The notes under the pieces are model-generated. The model made no database searches. It had not been told where the DNA came from and saw only the letters and a program-made list of their open reading frames with translations. Below are positions 48,453 through 57,048 of a stretch of DNA of 64,000 nucleotides, piece by piece. The stretch is from Nostoc sp. UHCC 0302 (GTDB lineage Bacteria; Cyanobacteriota; Cyanobacteriia; Cyanobacteriales; Nostocaceae). A program made the position numbers and the translations under genes. The stretch spans positions 3,412,501 through 3,476,500 of the forward strand of contig NZ_CP151099.1 of assembly GCF_038096175.1 (NCBI RefSeq), given 5' to 3'. The first letter of the stretch is position 1. Each line of letters starts with the position of its first letter.

Positions 48453-50373
48453 TATTTAACCAAGATTGGGTCAGAACAATCTTGACTTCACTGTTTTCTA
48501 GTAGATATTCTCTTCGCTGTTGTGGCAATCCAGGATCTATGGGAACATAAGCTGCACCGGAAGCCAAAATACCCATGACAGCAACAATTTGCTCCCATCC
48601 CTTATCCATGACTACGCCGATCAATTGGTTAGGAGTAGCTCCCAGTCGCCGCAGCCGATGACCTAGCTGATGAGAAAGTACATACAAATCTTGATAAGTT
48701 AGGGTGCGCCGGGGGGAAATGACCGCGGGTTCTGTTAGACGTTGCTGAACTTGTTTTGCAAACATTGTGTGCAGCATTTCGTCAGGAGTTGGCGCAGCTG
48801 TCGCATTGATATCATTGCGTTGTACTAATTGGGCGGGAGGAATGAGTTGCCTCGTGGTCTCAATCCAAGCTGATTCAGAAGTTGCTAATTGTTTGAGCAA
48901 ATGACAATAAGCTGCAAACATATCCCCAATTAAACCTTCTGGGAAAAGTTCTTCAACCACATCCCAGTTGAAGGTTAAAGTTTCCTTTTCTTCCCAGACT
49001 TGAATATCCATCCAAGCTTGGGATGCTTGACTAATACCATAAACTAACTCACCAAAATGACTGAAGGTTAAGGTTTTTTGCCCTAGAGAACCAAAGCCCA
49101 GTGTACTGGTAAATATGACTGGCATGGCACTGGGAGCTGTACCCTGTTTACGGGCAAGTTCTCGAATGACGCGCACACCACTAATATAGCGATGTTCTAA
49201 GTCTTGAAATAGTTGCTGTTGAAGGCGGTGCGATCGCTGTGTAAATGATTCAGGATTAGAATTGTCTACAGCTAATAGTGTGACTGAAGTAAAGTCCCCT
49301 AAAATATCGTTAACTTGAGGGTGCAACGGTAAACGATTAAATAAGGCGAGATTAAGCGTAAATCGGGGACTTTTGCTCCAAAAACTCAAGATTTCGGCAA
49401 AAGCAGCCAGTAATACACCAGAGGGAGTTAAGCCAGCACTAGCAGCACGCTGCTTTAAGTGTTGCCAAACAGTTGGTTCTAAGCGTCCTTCGTAACGCTT
49501 GTTTTCGTGTTGTTTAACTTCTTTAGGATTTTTGGCTAGTGGTAAATCTGGGGCTGGGGGTAGGTCATCAAGGCGATTGAACCAATATTCTTGCGATCGC
49601 TTATATAATTCTGTTTTTTCTATGCTTTGCTCTGCCAAAACATAATCACGGAAGGAAATTTCTAAGGGCGGTAATGGCTGATCTGGATGCTGGTAGATTT
49701 GAAACCATTCGTCAAATAACCGAAATAGACTCCAAGCATCAAATATTTGCAAATCGAAACTTACGTGTAACCTAAAGCAGTCTTCTTGTAAGCGTGTGAC
49801 TCTAAACTCAAATAAAGGCCAGCGATCGCTTGGGATTACCTGATGAGACATCCGCTGACGCACCGCTTCAATCTCAGCAGTCACAGTGTCTTCAGATTTT
49901 CCTCTTAAATCTAAAACTTCAATAGTATAGAAAGGTACTTGCTCTAAAACTTGCTGTTGTCCATTGGGTAAGACTATAGCCCTGAGCATATCGTGACGCT
50001 CTATGATTTTTTGCAGCGCCCAATTCAACTTTTCTAAATGTAAATACTTACATTCAATCTCGTAATAACCGTGGTTAGCAACATTCCCCAGTTCAAGGAC
50101 TCCACTGCGACCTACCCAAAAGGCATACTGCATATCTGTGAGTGGGAAAGGCTCGTAGCGCAGCTCTGGTGCTGGCAAAATTTTTGGTAAAGAGGTAGTA
50201 CTTGTGGCGTTCTGGTTGAGTAATGCCAGTAGTTCTAGTTTATGTTTAGTTAGTGAGTTATGTAATTCTGGTGTGATTACTCCCTTCGGCGCATCAATAT
50301 CTAGTAAGTTGCCATTAGCAGATAGTTTTACGCCTTGATTGGCAAGGTTGGTTAATAGTGCATATAAATCCAT
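48453..50373 (-). pseudogene. Cyclizing NRPS, 5' part (docking - Cy - start of A), truncated by IS
   Basis: Upstream part of the split gene: TubC-like docking segment (about 1-55), a heterocyclization domain with the diagnostic DxxxxDxxS motif (FDLQIFDAWSLF), then A-domain motifs A1-A2 ('LTYQDLYVLSHQLG', 'GAAYVPIDPGLP'). At 'VLTQSWLN' it runs into the IS, which supplies a false tail and stop at 48397. Excising the IS plus one TA gives 'SWLNNEKLEWPS' and a single 4611-base, 1536-residue Cy-A-MT-T protein. The Cy domain would join salicylate to cysteine and cyclise it to a 2-hydroxyphenyl-thiazoline. Confidence 0.9.
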
Positions 50374-50487
50374 AAGTATTTATGTTTTAGTTAATTTAAG
50401 GGCTAAACTTTGTGGATAAATATTTTGTCTCGCGTCGCAGTAGTGAATAATGAGAGTTGTGAAGGGATTTTCTGTAAATCCTAAAGC

Positions 50488-51981
50488 TTAAAGACTTAAT
50501 TTTTCTCTTTCTTCGATGTCAGTAACAACTATTGAGTTAGATGTTATAAGGTTGGTAACAGCTAACTGATTAAGCAACAGTTCAATTAGATGATTTAAAT
50601 TATTTTCACCAAAGAATTTTTCTATGGGTACTTGCACTTTCAAATCATTTTCGATTTGGGTTTTAAATAAGAAACCAATAAGAGAATCGAGTAATAAAGC
50701 TAAAGGTTGCTGTTGATTTATTTGCGACACAGTAAGTTGTAGTGAATGACTTAGCCATCCCAAGAGGTAGGTTTCAAGCATTTGCCGTTGTTCTTGTGGA
50801 CAAGCAGCCAAAAGTTTCTCTCTTGAAATACTAATTTTCTGTACTTCTGTTAAATGAATCTTTACTGGCTCTTGGGGAAGGCTGACAGGAGGGGTAGGAA
50901 CTGAACCAAGTGCTACATCACCCCAGCGCATGACTGTTGCCGCAGCAGTGGCTGATGCACCCTTAGTATAAACTAAAACTAAGCTATTTTCCCTGATTTT
51001 ACACTCATGGGCAGCATGATATAGGTTAGCGATGGGAAGCACTGGCCCAATATTTGCGTATCGAGGATAAAGATTGATGGTTTGTTCTGCACTAATGCCT
51101 AATGCTTGTTTACAGACATTGGCATACCAAGCAGTAGGCGTATTGAAAGCAAAGAAGTCGATTTCAGCCAAAGTTATGCCAGCAGCAGTAGCAGCACTTT
51201 CGCAGCAGGTACGAACGAAATCTACTGATGTTTCTGCTAGTGTACTAACGTTCTCACCTGTGCGAGTGCGTATGCACGGCTGACCTTGGGCATTTGTCAC
51301 TAGTTCATGTACATAAGCACCACAGGTTGCAGCAGTGTTAATGATTTTAGTACCCAAGATTCCTTGGTTTGGTTTAAGTGCGTCCACTACGAAGGCTCCA
51401 GCACCATCACCCATTGACCATGAAAGAGTATCTTCTTCGTCTACTGTTTTAGACCCAATGTGAGATACAACTACTAAGGCGTTGCGGTATGCGCCTATCT
51501 GTATGAGTGCGTGAGCGTTTTGTAGTGCTACTAAGGCGCTAGAGCAGGTTGATTCTAAATTCCAAGCAGGACAATGCAATCCTAATTGCTGACCAAGGTA
51601 AACAGCATTGCCATGTCCCACGTGTTCGGGAAACAGGGAAGCCACAATCATCAAATCGACTTCTTGGGGAGAGAGTTGTGCAGCGTCCAGAGCATCTTTC
51701 GCTGCACGATATTCTAGGGTTAGGGAAGATTCATCGGGATTAACTATCCGACGTTCTACATTACCCCGAAATGGGTCTGATAAATACGGTGCTACAGCTT
51801 GTGACCAAATATCTAGGACGTTTTGACTAGAAGTAGATTCGCTAGACTGAGGCAGCCTTACTCTTTTAGCCTTTTGAGGCTGAATTAATTCGGGAAACTT
51901 CTTCAGCCAATACTCGTTAGTGCGGATGATGCTACCGAAGCTGACTGCAAGTGAGCGAATACCGATTGAATCATTGATCAT
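50488..51981 (-). CDS. KASIII (FabH-like) protein fused to a carrier-protein domain
   Basis: 497 residues. The N-terminal ~350 form a thiolase fold of the FabH/KASIII type with active-site C146 ('LESTCSSALVAL') and 'SMGDGAGAFVV'. The usual His motif (PHQAN) is replaced by 'FNTPTAWYAN', while the Asn loop 'YANIGPV' is kept. The last ~90 residues look like a carrier protein with a candidate phosphopantetheine Ser in 'LLLDSLIGFLF'. KASIII homologues without the full Cys-His-Asn set often act as acyltransferases rather than condensing enzymes. Moving the salicyl group between carriers is one possibility (inference). It stands between the salicylate genes and the cyclizing NRPS. Confidence 0.8.
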   Translation of the reverse strand: MINDSIGIRSLAVSFGSIIRTNEYWLKKFPELIQPQKAKRVRLPQSSESTSSQNVLDIWSQAVAPYLSDPFRGNVERRIVNPDESSLTLEYRAAKDALDAAQLSPQEVDLMIVASLFPEHVGHGNAVYLGQQLGLHCPAWNLESTCSSALVALQNAHALIQIGAYRNALVVVSHIGSKTVDEEDTLSWSMGDGAGAFVVDALKPNQGILGTKIINTAATCGAYVHELVTNAQGQPCIRTRTGENVSTLAETSVDFVRTCCESAATAAGITLAEIDFFAFNTPTAWYANVCKQALGISAEQTINLYPRYANIGPVLPIANLYHAAHECKIRENSLVLVYTKGASATAAATVMRWGDVALGSVPTPPVSLPQEPVKIHLTEVQKISISREKLLAACPQEQRQMLETYLLGWLSHSLQLTVSQINQQQPLALLLDSLIGFLFKTQIENDLKVQVPIEKFFGENNLNHLIELLLNQLAVTNLITSNSIVVTDIEEREKLSL

Positions 51982-52058
51982 AATCTTATCTTTGCGTCTT
52001 TGCGAGTTCCGCCCTTGGCAGTATGCGTGAGATAAAAAAAGATGTGCATTACCTCAAA

Positions 52059-52249
52059 AAGAATGGCACTAAGAAAAGCTAAAATCCTTACTAGGACAGG
52101 GTGTAGGGGGTAGGGTGTAGTCAGAATTAAGAAAAATAGAATGAAAGTGCGAACATTAATAAATTTCTTGATCACTACACCCCACACCCCACACCCTACA
52201 CCCAAAAGCCTTATAAATAATAGGTTTGCCGTTATCAAGCGTGCCATTC
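52059..52249. mobile_element. MITE-like element with 9-bp target duplication, copy 1
   Basis: About 191 bases with GAATGGCAC / GTGCCATTC at its ends, flanked by direct repeats ACCTCAAAA (52050-52058 and 52250-52258). Inside is a heptamer array based on TGTGGGG read on the minus strand. The open frame across it is low-complexity and not a gene. Removing the element shows it landed on the stop codon of the upstream gene, turning TAA into TGA without changing the protein. A second, inverted copy starts at 63840. Confidence 0.82.
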
Positions 52250-52679
52250 ACCTCAAAAGAGCGATCGCACTTGCTGTAGCGTAGGAAGATACATGGCTGA
52301 TGCTCAACAACCACTTGGTAATCCCCAGGCGGTTAGCCACTTGCTGACATTTGCCATGCAATACTACTGATGGTTCACCTGTGGGTAGTTGTTGCACTTC
52401 AATATCTAGCCAACAAATCTTTTGGTTTAATTCCATCCCCAAGGCTTTCAGGACTGCTTTTTTGGCACAGAAACGACCTGCCAAATACTGGATGTGCTGA
52501 ATACCAGAGTTAGCAATACTTCGCTCACTAGCTGTGAAGTATTGCATTTCAAAATCTTCCCCTGCTTGTTTTATGAGTGTTTCAATATCAACAGTTGCAA
52601 CTATTTCTATGGTACAACCGTTGATATTTATAGTTTCAGGTACAACAGCCAGTGTATCTATGCAGGGTAATGCCATCAT
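52248..52679 (-). CDS. AcpS-like phosphopantetheinyl transferase with altered metal-site residue
   Basis: A 143-residue protein with the AcpS fold: Asp of the first motif at D31 ('ATVDIETLIK'), and the core helix 'YLAGRFCAKKAVLKALG'. In AcpS this motif is FxxKEAxxKA with a magnesium-binding Glu. Here position 74 is Lys, so activity is uncertain. It overlaps the salicylate synthase gene by four bases (ATGA) and ends at the MITE. It may modify the carrier domains of this cluster or be a degenerate helper beside the canonical AcpS at 55647-56027. Confidence 0.75.
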   Translation of the reverse strand: MMALPCIDTLAVVPETININGCTIEIVATVDIETLIKQAGEDFEMQYFTASERSIANSGIQHIQYLAGRFCAKKAVLKALGMELNQKICWLDIEVQQLPTGEPSVVLHGKCQQVANRLGITKWLLSISHVSSYATASAIALLR

Positions 52680-54007
52680 TTTCCTTCAGATTGTAAAACT
52701 AGATTGGTCAACATAGTATTCATCTTGTTGACAGACTCGGCATACTCTTTTTCTGGTACTGATTCACTAACAATGCCAGCACCAGCATTTAAGTAAATAT
52801 TATTACCGTACTGATAAACAGAGCGAATGGCGATCGCTAAATCTCCTGTACCCCTACTATTTACCCAGCCAATACCGCCAGCATAAATACCTCTTGGTTC
52901 GTCTTCTAAACGGTCAATCCATTTAAGGGCTTGTTGTTTATCAATTCCAGAAACTGTAATCCCTGGAAACAAAATTTTTAAAGCATCCCACAAGGTTTTT
53001 CCTGGTTGTAGTTGTCCACCAACTCTAGATGACAGATGTTGCACGCACCGATATTTTTTCACCTCCATGAAATTGAAGACCTGAGTACTACCTGCTAAAC
53101 AAAGCGAAGCAATTTCACTTTGTGCTAACCAAATAGAAAGTGCGTGTTCTTTCACTTCTTTGGCATCAGTAAATAGTTCATGAGTTAGGTATGTGTCTTC
53201 TTTTTGGCTTTGACTGCGAGGTCGAGTTCCTGCTAGAGGATTAGTCACAATGAAACCATCTTCATAAACTTCCATCAGGGTTTCAGGACTAAAACCAACT
53301 GCTCGGACATCTCCGATATTTAAACAATAGGAACGTGCGGAATTATTAACTCTAGCTCCGACTATATATGTTCCTAATACATCTAAATTACCAGGAATTT
53401 TCACAGGGCGGGAGATAATTGCTTTTTGTAACTCGTCTTTTTGAATTGCCTCGATTAACTGGGTAATTTTCTGCTGGTAATTTGCGCGATCGCCAAAATC
53501 TACTGTCAAATTGGCAGGTTGGTAATCTGGCAATTGACTATCTAAAAGTAATATTTCTTGAACTTGTTCTATAGACTTAGTACTTCTGATGCAGACTCCC
53601 TCATTTGTAAATATCAGTTCAATCTCTGGAATTAAAAAATATAGGCTCTCTTGCTGGATTGATTTGGAATATGCAGAATAGAACCGAGCCATATCAAAAG
53701 CGACATAACCATAAGCTGTCCAATCTTCAATAGGCAATGCCGCCAACATTTTTTCTACTTGTTTAAAAGGCTCAGTAGCTATCTCTGAGTAAGACTTCTC
53801 TACGCTTTTAAGAGAAACTGAGTCTTGATAAACTGATACTTTAGCTAACTCATTGCCAGCAATCCGAACTTCATTTTTACCTTCATAAAGAACATAATTA
53901 TTAAAAATACCAGCTTGCAAAAAATTATGCAACGCCACAATAGGGTTTTTCTGACCAGGGACAAATTTACTCTTATATTTAATTGCTGTCTGAAACTCTG
54001 TTACCAT
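52676..54007 (-). CDS. Salicylate synthase (MbtI/Irp9-type chorismate-utilising enzyme)
   Basis: A 443-residue enzyme converting chorismate to salicylate via isochorismate. The ATG at 54007 has AGAGGA about 7 bases upstream. MST-family motifs are all present: 'LQKAIISRPV', 'NPLAGTRPR', 'KEVKEHALSI', 'VQHLSSRVGG', 'VSGIDKQQAL', 'PRGIYAGGIGWV', 'LNAGAGIVSESVPEKE'. The match with MbtI/Irp9 in the C-terminal half favours salicylate synthase over plain isochorismate synthase or anthranilate synthase, and no separate isochorismate pyruvate lyase is seen. It lies 26 bases after the aryl-acid ligase gene. Confidence 0.88.
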   Translation of the reverse strand: MVTEFQTAIKYKSKFVPGQKNPIVALHNFLQAGIFNNYVLYEGKNEVRIAGNELAKVSVYQDSVSLKSVEKSYSEIATEPFKQVEKMLAALPIEDWTAYGYVAFDMARFYSAYSKSIQQESLYFLIPEIELIFTNEGVCIRSTKSIEQVQEILLLDSQLPDYQPANLTVDFGDRANYQQKITQLIEAIQKDELQKAIISRPVKIPGNLDVLGTYIVGARVNNSARSYCLNIGDVRAVGFSPETLMEVYEDGFIVTNPLAGTRPRSQSQKEDTYLTHELFTDAKEVKEHALSIWLAQSEIASLCLAGSTQVFNFMEVKKYRCVQHLSSRVGGQLQPGKTLWDALKILFPGITVSGIDKQQALKWIDRLEDEPRGIYAGGIGWVNSRGTGDLAIAIRSVYQYGNNIYLNAGAGIVSESVPEKEYAESVNKMNTMLTNLVLQSEGK

Positions 54008-54032
54008 CACGTTTCCTCTATTTGGAAGTTCT

Positions 54033-55589
54033 TTACAAACTTGTAGTTGCAATTAAAGCTGGATTCTTACTTAATAATCTACGGTGAATTTTTCCGGTTG
54101 AAGTACGCGGTAATTTTTCTACAAAGTAAACTTTTTTAGGAGCCTTAAAATGTGGCAATTGTTGTTTGGCGAATTTACGAATATTTGTTTTTATTTCTGG
54201 TGAAGATGCTTGTCCTGGCTTGAGACTGATATAAGCCACAATCTGAGTTAACTGTTCTTCATTACTAGACTCAGGTACAACAGCCACCTCCAGAATTTGG
54301 GGATGTTGATGCAATATATCCTCAATTTCCATTGGTGATATCCATTGACCATTGACTTTAAAAAGGTCGTCATTGCGTCCCATAAACCAGAAATATCCCT
54401 CAGCATCCCGCAAATACTTATCTCCAGTTCGCATTGTGTCGCCATAAATCGCTTTGCGGGTTTGTTGCAGTCGCCTCCAATACGCCAACATTAGACTTTC
54501 TCCTGTGACTTGGAGATTCCCAATCTCACCAGGAGAGCAAATAAGACCATTGTCGTCAATAATTTGGACATCATAACCAGGAATAGGGCGGCCAGAACTT
54601 CCTGGTTTGCACTTTCCTATTTGATTGGAGAGAAATATATGTAAAAACTCAGTAGTTCCAATTCCTTCACAAATTTCATGGTTGTATGTTTCAAGCCACT
54701 GCTGCCAAATAGTTTTGGGTAATTGTTCAGCCGCCGATACACACAACCGCAAAGAAGACACATCTAGAGGTGCGATTTCATGGAGAGCCAGAATACCAGC
54801 ATAAACGCTGGGTATGCCAAACAAAATTGTTGGTCGATAACGCTGAATATCTGCAATGATATCAAAGGCATTACTAGCATCAGATAACACACTAGCTGCA
54901 CCTACTGCCATTGGCATATATAGGGTATTCCCCAAGCCATAGGCAAAGGACATTTTGGCAACTGAATAGGTGATGTCATCTTGGCGCAAACCTAAAGTTG
55001 CTTTACCATACTTTTCTGCACAAACCACCATACTTTGATGCAGGTGAATCACTCCTTTGGGGCGGCCTGTACTACCAGATGTATAAAGCCAGAAAGCTGG
55101 TTCATCGGCTGAAGTCTCGGCGCAAGCTAACAGTTCATCTTGTTGAGCGAGTAGAGAAAGATAAGAAGGTTCTCCATCTTTTAACAGCACATGACGTAAG
55201 AATTGTGATTGGATGGGAGTTAGTTTTTCTTCCCACTCTTGGGTAGTTAATAAGACTTTGGCACGAGAATCTTGCAGGATATATTGAATATCATCAAGGC
55301 TACAAGTCGTATTAATCGGAACTGGCACGGCTCCTAGCCAAATTGCGCCCCAAAAGGCAAAAACAAACTCTGGGGAATCTGGCAACAAAATTGCTATGCG
55401 ATTTTCTGCTTCTACACCAAGATTGGCGAGTAGTTTGGCACTACGTTGGGTTAAATTGCTGACTTGGGCATAAGTATATGTTTCGTTCTGATAATAAAAG
55501 GCGATTTTGTCGCTTCTGCCTTGTACTAAGTTGCTTTCTATAAAGTAAGCAGCAACGTTAAATATATCGGGTAACTGTTCAGAAATCAT
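54033..55589 (-). CDS. Aryl-acid ligase of the benzoate-CoA-ligase family
   Basis: A 518-residue ANL-superfamily enzyme from ATG 55589 (an upstream in-frame TTG at 55595 is possible). It has 'FWLYTSGSTGRPKG', 'GIGTTEFLHIFLS', 'TGDKYLRDAEGYFWFMGR' and 'RTSTGKIHRRLL'. The sequence follows the benzoate-CoA ligase pattern ('FNVAAYFIE', 'AKMSFAYGLGNTLYMP') rather than the DhbE/YbtE pattern. Given salicylate synthase on one side and a free carrier protein on the other, it probably adenylates salicylate and loads the carrier protein. Benzoate or hydroxybenzoate substrates, or a CoA intermediate, remain possible. Confidence 0.85.
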   Translation of the reverse strand: MISEQLPDIFNVAAYFIESNLVQGRSDKIAFYYQNETYTYAQVSNLTQRSAKLLANLGVEAENRIAILLPDSPEFVFAFWGAIWLGAVPVPINTTCSLDDIQYILQDSRAKVLLTTQEWEEKLTPIQSQFLRHVLLKDGEPSYLSLLAQQDELLACAETSADEPAFWLYTSGSTGRPKGVIHLHQSMVVCAEKYGKATLGLRQDDITYSVAKMSFAYGLGNTLYMPMAVGAASVLSDASNAFDIIADIQRYRPTILFGIPSVYAGILALHEIAPLDVSSLRLCVSAAEQLPKTIWQQWLETYNHEICEGIGTTEFLHIFLSNQIGKCKPGSSGRPIPGYDVQIIDDNGLICSPGEIGNLQVTGESLMLAYWRRLQQTRKAIYGDTMRTGDKYLRDAEGYFWFMGRNDDLFKVNGQWISPMEIEDILHQHPQILEVAVVPESSNEEQLTQIVAYISLKPGQASSPEIKTNIRKFAKQQLPHFKAPKKVYFVEKLPRTSTGKIHRRLLSKNPALIATTSL

Positions 55590-55646
55590 AGTCAAAGGTC
55601 ATTAGTTATTAGCCTTTTTTGCTGCTCTATGTCTCTTTCTGATCCT

Positions 55647-56027
55647 TTACAGAGCAAGAACATGAACCAATACGTGTTGATCCCAATTGCACCAATTAGC
55701 CAACCACTTTTGAATCTCACGTCTTTTTGCTTGAAGCCTTGCTTTACCGTATAGATGAATAATTATGTTGTGAGATATGATTTCGGCTTCAATTTCATTC
55801 CAGTCAATACCGACTAATCCAGTGCCTAGGGCTTTGCCTACAGCTTCTTTTGTGGCAAAGCAGACAGCATAATATTGGTGGCTGTTGTTAGCTGATTGGC
55901 AGTGGTCGATTTCGTTAACAGTAAATAACAGATTTAGGGTTTCACTGTCATATCTATCAACGAGTTGGGCAATTCTGTTAATGGGTGTGATATCTAAACC
56001 TAACCCTCTAATATATTGGTCTACCAT
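55647..56027 (-). CDS. AcpS-type phosphopantetheinyl transferase
   Basis: A 126-residue holo-ACP synthase-type enzyme with canonical motifs: D12 in 'RGLGLDITPINR' and 'FATKEAVGKALG' with the metal-ligand Glu at 61. ATG 56027 is chosen; a GTG at 56039 is in frame. It is the second gene of the operon, 15 bases after the carrier-protein gene. It probably attaches phosphopantetheine to that carrier and perhaps to the NRPS/PKS T domains. Confidence 0.88.
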   Translation of the reverse strand: MVDQYIRGLGLDITPINRIAQLVDRYDSETLNLLFTVNEIDHCQSANNSHQYYAVCFATKEAVGKALGTGLVGIDWNEIEAEIISHNIIIHLYGKARLQAKRREIQKWLANWCNWDQHVLVHVLAL

Positions 56028-56042
56028 AATTGGTTGCACATT

Positions 56043-56378
56043 TTATGTCGGGCTGGTGGTGCTTTGGGCGATCGCATACTTGACTGTATTGCAGATTTGG
56101 GCTAACGTCATATCCTGCCGAGATTCTAGCTTCATATTCACTCCCAGTGTCCGTTTCAATCCCAAGGCTATTTCTACTGCTTCTACAGAATCAAGTTGCA
56201 AATCTCTGTGCAGTAAGGTGTCTTCACTAATCGACTCTTCTGGAATACCGAGGCTAAGAAGTATTGATTTCAAAGTATCCATCACACTACAAGTATTCTG
56301 GCAGCCAGACTCAACTCCAGACTCAACTGGAGAACAACTAGATGAATTTTCTTGTCGGCTGTCTATTTGTTGACACAT
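56043..56378 (-). CDS. Free-standing aryl/acyl carrier protein
   Basis: 111 residues from ATG 56378, which has AAGG six bases upstream. The first ~30 residues are Cys/Ser-rich and probably disordered. The four-helix carrier fold follows, with the phosphopantetheine attachment S64 in 'RDLQLDSVEAVEIA'. It is the first gene of the long minus-strand operon and the likely carrier for salicylate before transfer to the cyclizing NRPS. Confidence 0.85.
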   Translation of the reverse strand: MCQQIDSRQENSSSCSPVESGVESGCQNTCSVMDTLKSILLSLGIPEESISEDTLLHRDLQLDSVEAVEIALGLKRTLGVNMKLESRQDMTLAQICNTVKYAIAQSTTSPT

Positions 56379-56473
56379 ATTACACCTTGGGAACTGAGAT
56401 GCACACCGTGAACTATTAAGCTTCACCACCAGCGTATTTGACTCTTATCAAGCCAATTTACTTTGTTCTTGTC

Positions 56474-56493
56474 CTTATTTCTATGAGAATAAG
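56474..56493. promoter_or_regulatory. Candidate Fur box upstream of the siderophore operon
   Basis: An imperfect palindrome with CTTATT and AATAAG as outer arms around TTCTATGAG, containing 'ATGAGAATAA', a Fur-box-like half site. It lies about 96 bases before the first gene of the minus-strand operon. This is a pattern match only. Confidence 0.35.
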
Positions 56494-56892
56494 CTTTGGT
56501 GTCGCCTGATATCGAACAACTTGCAGTTTTGATAGACTGTATTGCAAGTAATTTTCAATTAGTTTTAACTCACTTTAATAGGAAATTATTGCATTTAGCA
56601 AGCTTTATATTATATAATAAACTTATTAATTATATTAAAAATGATAAGTATTATTTATTAATTGGGCAAAACAGCACATTGTATAAATAATCACTAAAAG
56701 CTTTCACCGAGTAAGCAATATTTGAATATTTAAATTTTAACTGTCTTTAATTTTACTAGTTAAAAATATGTGTAAGCCATATTTTATAGGGCTGTTGAAT
56801 TTAAAGCAATAAAATTTTTGTATAATTTATAACTAAAATTTCTTTATTTATTTCATGTATTTAATACCTTTAAATATTAAGTAAAGTTAAAG

Positions 56893-56917
56893 TTGATATA
56901 GATTATCAATAGTGATA
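56893..56917. promoter_or_regulatory. Candidate Fur-like site upstream of the TonB receptor
   Basis: 'TTGATATAGATTATCAATAG' contains overlapping GATA/TATC half sites resembling GATAATGATAATCATTATC. It lies about 130 bases upstream of the receptor ATG. Weak evidence in such AT-rich DNA. Confidence 0.25.
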
Positions 56918-56999
56918 CTGTAATTCTGTAAAATCATTTTGTAGTTAAATTATTTAGCTTGCAAAATAACTAATAATAACTTTCAATAAATTGAGAAAG

Positions 57000-57030
57000 T
57001 CGTGTCATTAACAAAAATTGCCTGACACGA
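57000..57030. promoter_or_regulatory. Perfect 8-base inverted repeat before the receptor start
   Basis: TCGTGTCA (57000-57007) and TGACACGA (57023-57030) flank a 15-base spacer, ending 18 bases before the receptor ATG. It is GC-richer than its surroundings, so it stands out. It could be a repressor operator or a 5'-leader stem-loop close to the Shine-Dalgarno. Confidence 0.45.
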
Positions 57031-57048
57031 TGGATTATGAGGAAAATA

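Larger units (their letters stand above)
56494..57048. other. Divergent AT-rich promoter region between siderophore operon and receptor gene
   Basis: About 550 very AT-rich bases with no credible gene; the frame at 56496-56690 is low-complexity. It separates two divergently transcribed iron-related units, so it is the natural place for iron-responsive control. Candidate elements inside it are listed separately. Confidence 0.5.

Noticed and set aside
51978-52247. Open frame of 89 codons on the minus strand downstream of the AcpS-like gene
   Set aside because: It lies almost wholly in the MITE-like element and is low-complexity (repeated GVGCGVWGV from the heptamer array); it has no homologue-like features.
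52676-54007. Anthranilate or para-aminobenzoate synthase component I
   Set aside because: The motif set (LAGTRPR, KEVKEHA, VQHLSS, AGAGIVSESVPEKE) fits salicylate/isochorismate synthases, and no glutamine amidotransferase is adjacent.
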